Source of the DNA: Streptomyces sp. NBC_01478
GTDB lineage: Bacteria > Actinomycetota > Actinomycetes > Streptomycetales > Streptomycetaceae
DNA: 64,000 nucleotides
NCBI RefSeq assembly: GCF_036227225.1
Contig: NZ_CP109444.1
Span: 2,585,501 to 2,649,500, forward strand
Direction: 5' to 3'
Below the pieces are notes generated by a model that was not told where the DNA came from, searched no databases, and saw only the letters and a list, made by a program, of their open reading frames with translations. Every line of letters begins with the position of its first letter. The first letter of the stretch is position 1. Of the stretch, positions 9,458-18,592 are shown piece after piece. The position numbers and the translations under genes are program-made.

Positions 9458-10972
9458 AGCAGCTCCCCTAGAGGGGAGTTGGACCGTGAACGTCGTTGAG
9501 CCCGGGCTGCTGTCCAAGTGCACGCTCCCCCCGTGCGCCTCCGTCACCGCCGCCACGATCGACAGGCCCAGGCCCGCTCCCCCGCCGGCCCCTCCCCCGC
9601 CCTCCGTCCGGCGGCGGTCCGCCCGGGTGAAGCGTTCGAAGACGCCGGGCTGAACCTCCGCCGGGACGCCCGGGCCGTCGTCGTGGACCACCAGGGAAGT
9701 CGCCTCGGCGCCCGCCTCCACCGACACCGTCACCTTCGTGCCGACAGGTGTGTGCAGACGTGCGTTGGCCAACAGGTTGGCCAGCACCTGTTGGAGGCGG
9801 TGGGCGTCGCCGGTGACCGTGACCGGTTCCTCGGGGAGTTGGAGGGCCCAGCGGTGGTCGGGGCCGGCGGCGCGGGCGTCGGCGACGGCGTCGAGGACCA
9901 GGCGGGTCAGGTCGACGGGGCTGCGTTCCAGGGGGCGGCCCGCGTCGAGGCGGGCGAGGAGGAGCATCTCGTCGACCATCACGCCCATCCGCGCGGACTC
10001 GGCCTCGATGCGTTCCAGTGCCCGGGTCACCTTGGGCGGGACGGGGTCCGGGTGGAGGAGGGCCAGTTCGGCGTGGCCCCGGATCGACGCGACCGGGGTC
10101 CGTAGTTCGTGGCTGGCGTCGGCCGCGAAGCTCCGCAGTCGTTCCTCGCTGGCGTGCCGGTGGGTGAGCGCGTCCTCGACATGGCCGAGCATGCGGTTGA
10201 AGGCACCGGCGACCCGGCCCACCTCGCTGCGCGGGTCGGACTCGGGTGCCCGGGGCGGCAGCGTCACCTCACCGCTGGCCAGCGGGAGTTCGCTGACCCG
10301 GGTGGCCGTGTCGGCGACCCGGCTGAGCGGCCGCAGCGACCAGCGCACCCAAAGCGCGCCCGCGAACCCGGTGATCAGGAGGGCGGCGCCGAAGACGATC
10401 GCGGCGACCGCCTCCAGCCGGTGGACGGCGGCCTCCACCGACTCCAGCGGGAGGCCGGTGATCATCACGTCGCCGTCCCGGCCATCGGCGGCGAGGACGC
10501 GGTACCTGCCGAGGGAGGAGAGGTGGATGGTGTGGGACCTGCCGTCGACCGGGACCGCGGCGAGTTCCCGCCGGTCCCGCGCGGTCAGGGCGACCTTCAG
10601 GTCCGTCGTGGCGTCGTCCTTGTCGGCGGGCACGACCGCCGCGTTGGTGACGGTGCCGTCGACCAGGCGGGCGCCGAACGTGCCCGGTGCCTGCCTGCGG
10701 GTGTCGCCGCGTTCCCGGTCGTCGGCGTCGTGGTCGGTCAGCGTCTGGCCCTTGTGCTCCAGGCTGGCCGGGAACTGGGTCCCGACCTCGGTCAGCTGCT
10801 GGTCCAGGCGACCGGTGAGGAAGCCGTCCAGCTCGATGACCGCGGCGACCCCGACGGCCGCGCAGCTCACCGCGAGCAGCACCACCAGGCCCGCCGTGAG
10901 GCGCGCCCGCAGGGTGTGCGGCCGGGGCATTCGCCCCAGCTTGCGCCCGACGGCTCGCAGTCCCCGGCCCAT
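9455..10972 (-). CDS. Sensor histidine kinase (EnvZ/BaeS type)
   Basis: 505 aa. TM1 near residues 25-47 and TM2 near 170-195 flank an extracytoplasmic sensor domain. A HAMP domain follows, then the H-box FAADASHELRTPVASIRGH with the phosphorylated His, the N-box ANLLANARLHTP, and the G-boxes DDGPGVP and GAGLGLSIV. The ATG overlaps the stop of the response regulator gene by one base (TGATG), so the pair is co-translated. It diverges from the flavocytochrome/FMN-protein operon, which it probably controls. Confidence 0.93.
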   Translation of the reverse strand: MGRGLRAVGRKLGRMPRPHTLRARLTAGLVVLLAVSCAAVGVAAVIELDGFLTGRLDQQLTEVGTQFPASLEHKGQTLTDHDADDRERGDTRRQAPGTFGARLVDGTVTNAAVVPADKDDATTDLKVALTARDRRELAAVPVDGRSHTIHLSSLGRYRVLAADGRDGDVMITGLPLESVEAAVHRLEAVAAIVFGAALLITGFAGALWVRWSLRPLSRVADTATRVSELPLASGEVTLPPRAPESDPRSEVGRVAGAFNRMLGHVEDALTHRHASEERLRSFAADASHELRTPVASIRGHAELALLHPDPVPPKVTRALERIEAESARMGVMVDEMLLLARLDAGRPLERSPVDLTRLVLDAVADARAAGPDHRWALQLPEEPVTVTGDAHRLQQVLANLLANARLHTPVGTKVTVSVEAGAEATSLVVHDDGPGVPAEVQPGVFERFTRADRRRTEGGGGAGGGAGLGLSIVAAVTEAHGGSVHLDSSPGSTTFTVQLPSRGAA

Positions 10973-11709
10973 CACACGACCGGCTTGAGCACGTACCCGG
11001 ACCCGCGCACGGTGTGGATCATGGGCGCGCGGCCCGCGTCCACCTTCTTGCGCAGATACGAGATGTACAGCTCGACGACATGGGCCTGGCCGCCGAAGTC
11101 GTAGGACCAGACGCGGTCGAGGATCTGGGCCTTGCTGAGGACGCGGCGCGGGTTGCGCATCAGGAAGCGGAGCAGTTCGAACTCGGTCGGTGACAGCTCG
11201 ACGAGGTCGCCCGCGCGGGTGACCTCGCGGGCCTCCTCGTCCATGACCAGGTCCCCGACGGTCATCCGGGGACCCTCCTCCTGCTGGCGGGCCATGCCCG
11301 CGCGGCGCAGCAGTCCGCGCAGCCGGGCGACGACCTCCTCCAGGCTGAAGGGTTTCGTGACGTAGTCGTCGCCGCCCGCGGTGATGCCGGCGATACGGTC
11401 CTCGACCGTGTCCCGGGCGGTGAGGAAGAGCACGCAGACGTCGGGCTTCACCTCGTGCAGGGAGCGCAGTACGGCGTAGCCGTCGGTGTCCGGGAGCATC
11501 ACGTCCAGGACGACGGCGTCCGGCCGCAGTTCCCGCGCGCCGACGAGCGCGGTGGCTCCGTCGCCGGCCGTGCGGACCTCCCAGCCCTCGTAGCGCAGGG
11601 CGCCGGAGAGCACCTCGGCCAGGTCGGGATCGTCGTCCACGACGAGGACGCGCACCGGGGTGCCGTCGGGGCGGGTGAGGGCCGGTCGGCCGGAGCGATT
11701 CGTGTTCAT
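10972..11709 (-). CDS. OmpR-family response regulator
   Basis: About 245 aa. The receiver domain has VLVVDDD, phospho-acceptor Asp in VVLDVMLPD and Lys in DDYVTKPFS. The C-terminal winged helix includes LSPTEFELLRFLMRNPRRVLSK and ends TVRGSGYVLK. A start at GTG 11727 or ATG 11724 is possible, but the GAGGG there is too close to it; ATG 11709 has only a weak GGTAAG. The divergent intergenic region holds a symmetric set of 7-bp repeats that look like its binding site. Confidence 0.92.
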   Translation of the reverse strand: MNTNRSGRPALTRPDGTPVRVLVVDDDPDLAEVLSGALRYEGWEVRTAGDGATALVGARELRPDAVVLDVMLPDTDGYAVLRSLHEVKPDVCVLFLTARDTVEDRIAGITAGGDDYVTKPFSLEEVVARLRGLLRRAGMARQQEEGPRMTVGDLVMDEEAREVTRAGDLVELSPTEFELLRFLMRNPRRVLSKAQILDRVWSYDFGGQAHVVELYISYLRKKVDAGRAPMIHTVRGSGYVLKPVV

Positions 11710-11758
11710 GGCACTTACCAGCATCACCCCTCACGGCGCCCCCGGCCGCCGTGAGGGC

Positions 11759-11814
11759 CTCTGAGTTTCCTCTGAGAAAGCTGAGAAAGGCGCCCGCTCA
11801 GAGATCCCTCAGAG
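11759..11814. promoter_or_regulatory. Mirror-symmetric OmpR-type operator
   Basis: CTCTGAG occurs at 11759 and 11770, and its reverse complement CTCAGAG at 11797 and 11808; each pair is spaced exactly 11 bp. Two direct repeats one helical turn apart are typical of OmpR-family dimers. The mirrored pair lies between the divergent response regulator and flavocytochrome genes. Confidence 0.65.
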
Positions 11815-11860
11815 GTTCGGCCCGCACAGTTGTGTGCAGGACGGGTGAAAGGACACACAC

Positions 11861-13213
11861 ATGACCACCGTGTACGAACGGCGGACGGCACCGCCTGTGG
11901 CGCCGGCTCCCCGGCGTTCGCCGGCGGGCGCGGTGCTCGGGCTGATCTGGGCCGGAGCGGCGGCCTCGGTCGCCCTCTGGTGGGCGGACACCGGCTCGGT
12001 CGTCGGGGCCGCGGGCTGGCTGACCGGGGTCGGGCGGATCGCCGGGCTGCTGTGCGGGTACGCCTGCGCGGTGCTCGTGGGACTGATGGCGCGGGTGCCG
12101 CTGCTGGAGCGGCGGGTCGGCTCGGACCGGGTGGCCCGCTGGCACGCGATGGCCGGCCGCTACACGATCTGCCTGCTGGTCGTGCACGTCGTGTTCATCC
12201 TGCTCGGCTACGCGGCCCAGGACCGTGCCTCGATCGTGCACGAGACGGTCACGGTGGTCCTGGACTACCCGGACATGCTGAAGGCGACGTTCGGCGCGGT
12301 CATCCTGTTCGCGGTCGGCATCACCTCGGCCCGCGCCGCGCGCCGCAGGCTCAGCTACGAGTTCTGGTACTACGTACATCTCCTCACGTACGTCGCCGTG
12401 TTCCTCACCTTCTTCCACCAACTGAGCCTGGGCAACGAGTTCAACGGCCACGCCGGAGCCACGGCCGCCTGGTACGGCCTGTACCTCGGTGTGGCGGCCC
12501 TCGTCCTCTGGTACCGGATCCTCGCCCCGGTGCGGCTCAACCTGCGGCACCGGCTGCGGGTGGAGTCGGTGCACCGGGAGGCGCCGGGTGTGTACTCCGT
12601 CGTCGTACGAGGGCGGCGAGTCGACGAACTCGGCGCGGAGGCGGGGCAGTTCTTCCGCTGGCGGTTCTTCGGCGAGGGCATGGGCTGGACGTCGACGCCG
12701 TACTCGCTGTCGGCGCCGCCCCGCCGGGACCTGCTGCGGATCACCGTCAAGGCGCTCGGCGACCACAGTGCCGCCATAGCCCTGCTGCGGCCGGGTGCCC
12801 GGGTGTGGGCGGAGGGGCCGTACGGCGCGATGACCGCCGACCGGCGCACCACGCACAAGTCGCTGCTGATCGCGGCCGGCGTCGGCATCACCCCGCTGCG
12901 GGCGCTGTTCGAGACGCTGCCCGGTGACGTGACGCTGCTGTACCGGGCGCGTACGGCTCAAGACCTGGCGCTGGGCGCCGAGTTGGAGGCGATCGCGCAG
13001 TGGCGCGGGGCGAAGGTGCTGTACGCGCTCAACGGGCCGCAGGGACAACGCCCGTTGCTGACCGCCACGTCCCTGCGCGAGGCCGTGCCCGATCTCGCCG
13101 GGCACGACGTGTACATCTGCGGTCCGCACGCCTTCGCCCAGGAGTTGTACGGGGCGCTGTCCGCCGCCGGTGTGCCGGACCGCCGTATCCACCACGAGTC
13201 GTTCGAGCTGTGA
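11861..13213 (+). CDS. Ferric-reductase-like flavocytochrome 1
   Basis: 450 aa. The first 215 residues are a ferric-reductase-like membrane domain of about six helices with paired His candidates for haem (RWHAM, VVHVV, YVHLL, FFHQL). A cytoplasmic ferredoxin-reductase half follows, with an FAD site (STPYSLSAPP), an NAD(P) site (AAGVGITPLRALFE) and a C-terminal YICGPHAF. It should move electrons from NAD(P)H through FAD and haem to the outer face. Start ATG is preceded by GAAAGGA. It is the first gene of a five-gene flavinylation module and lies 7 bp before the FMN-protein gene. Confidence 0.9.
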   Translation: MTTVYERRTAPPVAPAPRRSPAGAVLGLIWAGAAASVALWWADTGSVVGAAGWLTGVGRIAGLLCGYACAVLVGLMARVPLLERRVGSDRVARWHAMAGRYTICLLVVHVVFILLGYAAQDRASIVHETVTVVLDYPDMLKATFGAVILFAVGITSARAARRRLSYEFWYYVHLLTYVAVFLTFFHQLSLGNEFNGHAGATAAWYGLYLGVAALVLWYRILAPVRLNLRHRLRVESVHREAPGVYSVVVRGRRVDELGAEAGQFFRWRFFGEGMGWTSTPYSLSAPPRRDLLRITVKALGDHSAAIALLRPGARVWAEGPYGAMTADRRTTHKSLLIAAGVGITPLRALFETLPGDVTLLYRARTAQDLALGAELEAIAQWRGAKVLYALNGPQGQRPLLTATSLREAVPDLAGHDVYICGPHAFAQELYGALSAAGVPDRRIHHESFEL

Positions 13214-13220
13214 GGCTGTC

Positions 13221-13691
13221 GTGCATCCGTTGAAGAAGAACCGTCCGCTGCGCCGGATCGTGCTGGCGAGCGCGGTCACCGCGTCCGGTCTGGTGATGCT
13301 GCTGGCCCTGAAGCCGCACACGGCGCCCGAGATCGCGGCGGCGCCCGCGCCGGCCGCGTCCAGCTCTTCCGGCGCCAGCTCCGGTACGGGTTCGAGCGGT
13401 TCGACCGCGACCGGCACCAAGACCGTCACCGGCGAGACCGCGCAGACCCGCTGGGGTCCCGTACAGGTCAAGATCACGGTGAAGAACGGCAAGATCACCG
13501 ATGTCACCGCGGTCCAGTACCCCTCGGACAATCCGCGCGACCAGGAGATCAACTCCTATGCCCTGCCCGAGTTGAAGAGCGAGGCGCTGGCCGCGCAGAG
13601 CGCGAGCATCGACACGGTGTCGGGAGCCACCTACACAAGTGACGGTTACCGCCAGTCACTCCAGTCCGCACTGGACTCCGCGGGCCTCTGA
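13221..13691 (+). CDS. Exported FMN-binding protein, one FMN_bind domain
   Basis: 156 aa, GTG start with a GAGG 5 nt upstream. One N-terminal hydrophobic segment (RRIVLASAVTASGLVMLLAL) is followed by a Ser/Gly-rich spacer and a single FMN_bind domain. The flavinylation motif SGAT is at 134-137 within DTVSGATYTSDGY, so FMN is expected to be attached to Thr137 by ApbE. It is the probable outer-face electron acceptor for the flavocytochrome encoded just upstream. Confidence 0.9.
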   Translation: MHPLKKNRPLRRIVLASAVTASGLVMLLALKPHTAPEIAAAPAPAASSSSGASSGTGSSGSTATGTKTVTGETAQTRWGPVQVKITVKNGKITDVTAVQYPSDNPRDQEINSYALPELKSEALAAQSASIDTVSGATYTSDGYRQSLQSALDSAGL

Positions 13692-13769
13692 ACGCACAGC
13701 CTCCACGGCACGTACTTCAGGGCCAAGGGACCACGCCACCCCCCCTTGTGCCCCGTCCACGGAGGAACC

Positions 13770-15152
13770 GTGACCACCACGCTCGCAGGCGGACGTGCCG
13801 CCCGCCGACAGACGATGCGCCGCATCCGCCCGCGCCGCTCCCCAGCGACCCTGCTGCTGCTCGCCGTCTGGGCGGGCGCGGTCGGGGTGCTGTGGATGTG
13901 GTGGCACAACACGCCGTCCATCGCCGACCAGAACGGCAAGATCCTCAACGCGGGCCGTATCACCGGCCTGTTGGCGGGTTATCTGATGGCACTCGTCGTG
14001 CTCCAGATGGCCCGCGTGCCCGCCCTGGAGCGCCGGGTCGGCTCCGACCGGGTCGCCCGCTGGCACGCGATGAGCGGCCGGTACACGCTCTGCCTGGTCT
14101 TCGCGCACGTCTTCCTGATCATGTGGGGCTACGCCCTCCAGGCGGGCAAGACGCTCGGCGACATCGTCCAGCAGACCATCGACTCGGTGAACCAACTGCC
14201 CGACATGGGCAAGGCCGCCATCGGCACCGGCCTGTTCCTCCTGATCGGCCTCTCGTCGATCGGCGCCGTCCGCCGCAGGCTGCCGTACGACTTGTGGTAC
14301 CACGTGCACCTGCTGACGTACGCGGCGGTGTTCTTCACCTTCTGGCACCAGATCACCACCGGCAACGACTTCGCGCTGACGCCGATCGCCAAGACCGTCT
14401 GGTACGGGCTGTACGGCACGGTGACCGCGCTGGTGGTCTGGTACCGGATCCTCACCCCGATCCGCCTCAACATGCGGCACCGGATGCGGGTCGAGGCGGT
14501 CATCGAGGAGACGCCCGGCATCGTGTCGGTGCTGATCGGCGGGCGCAAGCTGCACCGGATGGGCGCGGAGGCCGGGCAGTTCTTCCGGTGGCGGTTCCTC
14601 GCACCGGGGATGCGGTTCAGCTCGCACCCGTACTCGCTGTCGGCGGCGCCCCGCCCGAACATGCTGCGGATCACGGTCAAGGCGATCGGCGACCACAGCG
14701 CCCGGCTGCGCGAACTGCGGCCCGGCACCAGGGTGTGGGCCGAGGGCCCCTACGGCGCGCTGACCTCGCAGCGGCGCACCCGCGGCAAGGTGCTGCTGGT
14801 CGCGGGCGGCGTCGGCATCACGCCGATGCGGGCGCTGTTCGAGACGCTGCCCGGTGCGGCCGGTGACATCACGCTGCTCTACCGGGCCAACACCACTCAG
14901 GACCTCGCGCTGTGGGACGAGTTGGCGAAGATCGCCGACGAGCGCGGCGCCCGGCTGATGTACGCGGTCAACAGCCCCGACGGGGAGCGCCCCGACATCT
15001 CGGCGGACTCCCTGCGCCGCAAGCTGCCCGACATCGACAACCACGACGTCTTCATGTGCGGGCCGCCCGGCTTCGCGCAGTCGGTCTACGAAGCACTGCG
15101 CGGCGCGGGGGTCCCCGCCCGCCGTATCCATCACGAGTCGTTCGAGATGTGA
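13770..15152 (+). CDS. Ferric-reductase-like flavocytochrome 2
   Basis: 460 aa, GTG start with GGAGGA upstream. Same architecture as the first copy: membrane haem domain with His pairs (RWHAM, FAHVF, HVHLL, FWHQI), FAD site (SHPYSLSAAP), NAD(P) site (AGGVGITPMRALFE), and the same ending RRIHHESFE. The two proteins are clear paralogues from tandem duplication of a reductase plus FMN-protein pair. Confidence 0.9.
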   Translation: MTTTLAGGRAARRQTMRRIRPRRSPATLLLLAVWAGAVGVLWMWWHNTPSIADQNGKILNAGRITGLLAGYLMALVVLQMARVPALERRVGSDRVARWHAMSGRYTLCLVFAHVFLIMWGYALQAGKTLGDIVQQTIDSVNQLPDMGKAAIGTGLFLLIGLSSIGAVRRRLPYDLWYHVHLLTYAAVFFTFWHQITTGNDFALTPIAKTVWYGLYGTVTALVVWYRILTPIRLNMRHRMRVEAVIEETPGIVSVLIGGRKLHRMGAEAGQFFRWRFLAPGMRFSSHPYSLSAAPRPNMLRITVKAIGDHSARLRELRPGTRVWAEGPYGALTSQRRTRGKVLLVAGGVGITPMRALFETLPGAAGDITLLYRANTTQDLALWDELAKIADERGARLMYAVNSPDGERPDISADSLRRKLPDIDNHDVFMCGPPGFAQSVYEALRGAGVPARRIHHESFEM

Positions 15153-15171
15153 GCGACGGGAGTCAGGAGCA

Positions 15172-15957
15172 ATGAAGAAGAGCCACCCCATCCGGCGTGT
15201 TCTGCTCGCGAGCGCCGCCACCGTGTCCGGGATCGTTCTGCTGCTCTCCCTGAAGCCGGCGACCGACTCCTCCTCGGCGTCCGCGCAGGGAGCGGCCCAG
15301 GGGGCCGCCGCCGCGCAGGAGTCGCCCCAGGGCGGTGCCGCGGCGGCCGGGACCTCGACGGTCACGGGCGCCGTCGCCCAGACCCAGTACGGGGTCGTCC
15401 AGGTACGGCTGACGGTCGCCAACGGCAAGATCACCAAGGCCGAGGCCGTCCAGGCGCCCAAGGGCGGCACCAGCGACCAGAAGACCGCGCTGTCCGTGCC
15501 CAAGCTCAACCAGGAGGTCGTCGCCACGCAGAGCGCGGACATCACGTCCGTGTCCGGGGCGACGTACACCAGCGGCGGGTACAAGCAGTCGTTGCAGTCG
15601 GCCATCGACAAGATGAAGGCCGCCGGCGCCAACACGGCCGCCCCGTCCCAGAGTTCGGCCGCCGGGTCGGGCCAGGCCGCGCAGGCCAAGACCGTCACCG
15701 GTGACGTCGTGACGACCGAGTACGGGCCGGTCCAGGTCCGGATCACGGTCGCGGGCGGCAAGATCACCAAGGCCGATGCCGTGCAGGCCCCGAGCGGCGG
15801 GACCAGCGACCAGAAGACGGCGCTGGCGATCCCCAAGCTCAACCAGGAGGCCGTCGCGGCGGGCAGCGCGAACATCGACTCCGTGTCGGGTGCGTCGTAC
15901 ACGAGCGGCGGTTACAAGAAGTCCCTGCAGTCGGCGCTGGACAAGGCCGGTGGCTGA
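15172..15957 (+). CDS. Exported FMN-binding protein, two FMN_bind domains
   Basis: 261 aa. An N-terminal membrane/signal segment (RRVLLASAATVSGIVLLLSL) and an Ala/Gln-rich spacer precede two FMN_bind domains. Flavinylation motifs are SGAT with Thr131 and SGAS with Ser242, so the protein may carry two covalent FMNs and act as a short electron wire. The domains are more similar to each other than to unrelated relatives, suggesting internal duplication. Its end overlaps the ApbE start. Confidence 0.9.
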   Translation: MKKSHPIRRVLLASAATVSGIVLLLSLKPATDSSSASAQGAAQGAAAAQESPQGGAAAAGTSTVTGAVAQTQYGVVQVRLTVANGKITKAEAVQAPKGGTSDQKTALSVPKLNQEVVATQSADITSVSGATYTSGGYKQSLQSAIDKMKAAGANTAAPSQSSAAGSGQAAQAKTVTGDVVTTEYGPVQVRITVAGGKITKADAVQAPSGGTSDQKTALAIPKLNQEAVAAGSANIDSVSGASYTSGGYKKSLQSALDKAGG

Positions 15958-16753
15958 CACGGTGACCGATCCCGCGGAGGCTCCCGCCGTGTTGCGGCAC
16001 GCCGAGGAGGTCATGGGGACGGTGTTCTCCTTCGACATCCGCGGCGGGGAGCCGGAGGCCGTCCGGACCGCGCTGGACCAGGCGGTCGCCCAACTGCACC
16101 GCGTCAACGAGGTGTTCAGCACCTACCGCGACGACAGCCAGGTCTCCCGGCTGGCCCGCGGCGAGCTGACCGTGGCCGAGTGCGACGCCGAGGTCGCCGA
16201 GGTGCTGGAGCTGGGCGCCGAGGCGGAGCGGGTGAGCGCCGGCTGGTTCAGCACGACGTACGAGGGACGGCTCGACCCGACCGGCATCGTGAAGGGCTGG
16301 GCCGCCGAGCGGGCGGCCGAGCTGATCACGGCGGCGGCCGGGGTGAGCGGGGTCAGCGTGAACGGCGGCGGTGACGTCCAGATGTTCGGCACCCCGGGAG
16401 CCCACCGGCCCTGGCGGGTCGGCGTGTCCGATCCGCTCCGCCCGGGCGGTCTCGCGGCCGTGATCTCCGCGGCGGGCGCCGACGAACTGGCCGTGGCCAC
16501 CTCCGGTACGGCCGAGCGCGGGGCGCACATCGTGGACCCCTCCACCGGCAAGTCCGCGGTGACCGACCTGGTCGCCGTCACCGTCGTGGCCCCCCGGCTG
16601 ACCTGGGCCGACTGCTGGGCCACGGCCGCGTTCGCGATGGGTTCGCGGGAGGGCCTGGCCTGGCTGGAATCGCTCCCGGACGTGGAAGCCCTGCTCATCA
16701 CGGCAGGCGACGAGGTCCGCTGCACGGGCGGACTGGCGTCCCGCCTGGGCTAG
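15950..16753 (+). CDS. apbE: FAD:protein FMN transferase (ApbE)
   Basis: 267 aa, shorter than lipoprotein ApbE and without a clear signal peptide. Characteristic segments are MGTVFSFDI, GRLDPTGIVKGWAAERA, NGGGDVQMFG and HIVDPSTGKSA; the usual metal-site region reads WADCWATAAFAMG. It transfers FMN from FAD to Thr/Ser in SGA(T/S) motifs, which the two neighbouring FMN proteins carry. GTG 15950 overlaps the preceding gene by 8 bp; GTG 15962 is an alternative. If the enzyme is cytoplasmic, substrates must be modified before or during export; this is an open point. Confidence 0.88.
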   Translation: MADTVTDPAEAPAVLRHAEEVMGTVFSFDIRGGEPEAVRTALDQAVAQLHRVNEVFSTYRDDSQVSRLARGELTVAECDAEVAEVLELGAEAERVSAGWFSTTYEGRLDPTGIVKGWAAERAAELITAAAGVSGVSVNGGGDVQMFGTPGAHRPWRVGVSDPLRPGGLAAVISAAGADELAVATSGTAERGAHIVDPSTGKSAVTDLVAVTVVAPRLTWADCWATAAFAMGSREGLAWLESLPDVEALLITAGDEVRCTGGLASRLG

Positions 16754-16765
16754 GGAACCCCCATG

Positions 16766-16812
16766 CGAGTCGGGGGCGCACCGGAGTGGTCCTCCGGTGC
16801 GCCCCCGACTCG
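16766..16812. terminator. Bidirectional terminator between apbE and argR
   Basis: A perfect 21-bp stem (arms 16766-16786 and 16792-16812, rich in GGGGG/CCCCC) with loop TGGTC lies between the convergent ends of apbE and argR. It can serve transcripts from both sides. Confidence 0.85.
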
Positions 16813-16836
16813 TGGTTCTACGGTCGTACGGGTACG

Positions 16837-17376
16837 TCAGTGGTCGTTCTGCGCCAGCCGCAGCAGATGGTCCGCGAGGGCCTGTCCACCGAGCGGGTCC
16901 CGGCTGATCAGCAGGAGCGTGTCGTCGCCGGCGATGGTGCCGAGGATGTCCTGGAGTTCCGCCTGGTCGATCGCCGAGGCGAGGAACTGGGCGGCGCCCG
17001 GCGGGGTGCGCAGGACCACGAGGTTGGCGGAGGCCTCGGCGGAGATCAGCAGCTCGGAGGAGAGCCGCCGCATCCGCTCCTCCTTCGCCGACTCCCCCAG
17101 CGGCACGCGCGGGGTGCGAAAGCCGCCCTCGCTCGGGACCGCGTAGATGAGGTCGCCGTCGTTGTTGCGGATCTTCACCGCGTTCAGCTCGTCCAGGTCC
17201 CGGGAGAGCGTCGCCTGGGTGACGCTCAGCCCGTCGTCGGCCAGCAGCTTCGCCAACTGGCTCTGGGAACGCACCGGTTGCCGGTTGAGGATGTCCACGA
17301 TCCGCCGGTGGCGGGCGGTGCGGGTCTGCGGCACGGCCGGCCCCGCCGACTGTTCGTGCTCCTGCGCCTGACTCAT
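16837..17376 (-). CDS. argR: Arginine repressor
   Basis: 179 aa. N-terminal winged helix ([26 protein letters not shown], then [12 protein letters not shown]) and C-terminal oligomerisation/arginine-binding domain with [12 protein letters not shown]. It is the last gene of the minus-strand arg operon, 19 bp after argD. It binds arginine as corepressor and should act on the ARG boxes ahead of argC and argH. A longer frame to 17427 would overlap argD, so MSQAQEHEQ at 17376 is preferred. Confidence 0.95.
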   Translation of the reverse strand: MSQAQEHEQSAGPAVPQTRTARHRRIVDILNRQPVRSQSQLAKLLADDGLSVTQATLSRDLDELNAVKIRNNDGDLIYAVPSEGGFRTPRVPLGESAKEERMRRLSSELLISAEASANLVVLRTPPGAAQFLASAIDQAELQDILGTIAGDDTLLLISRDPLGGQALADHLLRLAQNDH

Positions 17377-17395
17377 CGTCGACTCATTCTCCGGA

Positions 17396-18592
17396 TCATC
17401 CGTCCCCCTTGGCCACGTCCAGGACACCGGGCAGCGCCCGGAGGAACGCGTCCGTGTCGTCGTCGCCGAGGTTCAGCGGCGGCATCAGCCGTACGACATC
17501 GGGAGCGGGCGCGTTGACCAGGAAACCGGCGTCCTGAGCCGCCTGTTGCGCCTGGGGCGCGAGCGGCTCGGTGAGCACGATACCCAGGAGGAGGCCCGCA
17601 CCCCGGACATAATCGATCAGCGGGTGGCCCAGCGACTCGATCCCGTCGCGCAACTTCTCGCTCTGCCGCTTGACGTTCTCCAGCAACCCCTCGTTCGCGA
17701 TGGTGTCGAGGACGGCGAGTCCGGCGGCGCAGGCGACGGGGTTGCCGCCGAACGTCGTGCCGTGCTGGCCGGGCTGGAGCAGGTCGGCCGCGCGTCCGAA
17801 GGCGACGGTGGCGCCGAGCGGCAGTCCGCCGCCGAGTCCCTTCGCGAGGGTCACGACATCGGGGAGCACGCCTTCGTGGGCCTGGTACTCGAACCAGTGC
17901 CCGGTACGGCCGACTCCGGTCTGCACCTCGTCCAGGACCAGCAGCGCGCCGTGCGCGGCGGTGATCGCGCGGGCCGCCTTCAGATAACCGGCGGGCGGTA
18001 CGACGACCCCGTTCTCGCCCTGGATCGGCTCGATGATGACGAGCGCGGTGTCGTCGGTGACGGCGGCCGCGAGGGCCTGCGCGTCGCCGTACGGGACGTG
18101 CGTGACATCGCCGGGCAGCGGCAGGAACGGCTCCTGCTTGGCGGGCTGGCCGGTGAGGGCGAGGGAGCCCATCGTCCGGCCGTGGAAGCCGCCTTGGGTG
18201 GCGACCATGTGCTGACGGCCCGTCAACCGGCCGATCTTGAAGGCGCCTTCGTTGGCCTCGGCGCCGGAGTTGCAGAAGAAGACCTTGCCGTCCCGGCCGA
18301 AGCGCTCAAGCAGCCGCTCGGCGAGGGCGACGGGCGGTTCGGCGATGAACAGGTTGGAGACATGGCCGAGTTCGGCGATCTGCTTGCTGACGGCCTCGAC
18401 GATCGCCGGGTGGGCGTGCCCGAGCGCGTTGACCGCGATACCGCCGACGAAGTCGGTGTACTCGTTGCCCTCGGCGTCCCAGAGCTTGGCGCCCGCGCCG
18501 CGGACGAGGGGGAGCTTCGGGGTGCCGTAGTTGTTCATGAGCGATCCCTGCCAGCGCTGGGTCAGCTCCGCATTCGTCACGGTCCCGGTCAT
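17396..18592 (-). CDS. argD: Acetylornithine aminotransferase
   Basis: 398 aa class III PLP aminotransferase. [17 protein letters not shown], the pyridine-N Asp in [15 protein letters not shown] and the Schiff-base Lys in TLAKGLGGG are present. It converts N-acetylglutamate semialdehyde to N-acetylornithine. Start ATG 18592 overlaps the argB stop (ATGA), so the operon is translationally coupled. Confidence 0.97.
   Translation of the reverse strand: MTGTVTNAELTQRWQGSLMNNYGTPKLPLVRGAGAKLWDAEGNEYTDFVGGIAVNALGHAHPAIVEAVSKQIAELGHVSNLFIAEPPVALAERLLERFGRDGKVFFCNSGAEANEGAFKIGRLTGRQHMVATQGGFHGRTMGSLALTGQPAKQEPFLPLPGDVTHVPYGDAQALAAAVTDDTALVIIEPIQGENGVVVPPAGYLKAARAITAAHGALLVLDEVQTGVGRTGHWFEYQAHEGVLPDVVTLAKGLGGGLPLGATVAFGRAADLLQPGQHGTTFGGNPVACAAGLAVLDTIANEGLLENVKRQSEKLRDGIESLGHPLIDYVRGAGLLLGIVLTEPLAPQAQQAAQDAGFLVNAPAPDVVRLMPPLNLGDDDTDAFLRALPGVLDVAKGDG

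Noticed and set aside
13656..15902. 748-aa open frame on the minus strand across the flavocytochrome and FMN genes
   Set aside because: Antisense of clearly recognised genes with correct motifs; its composition is that of a frame shadow.
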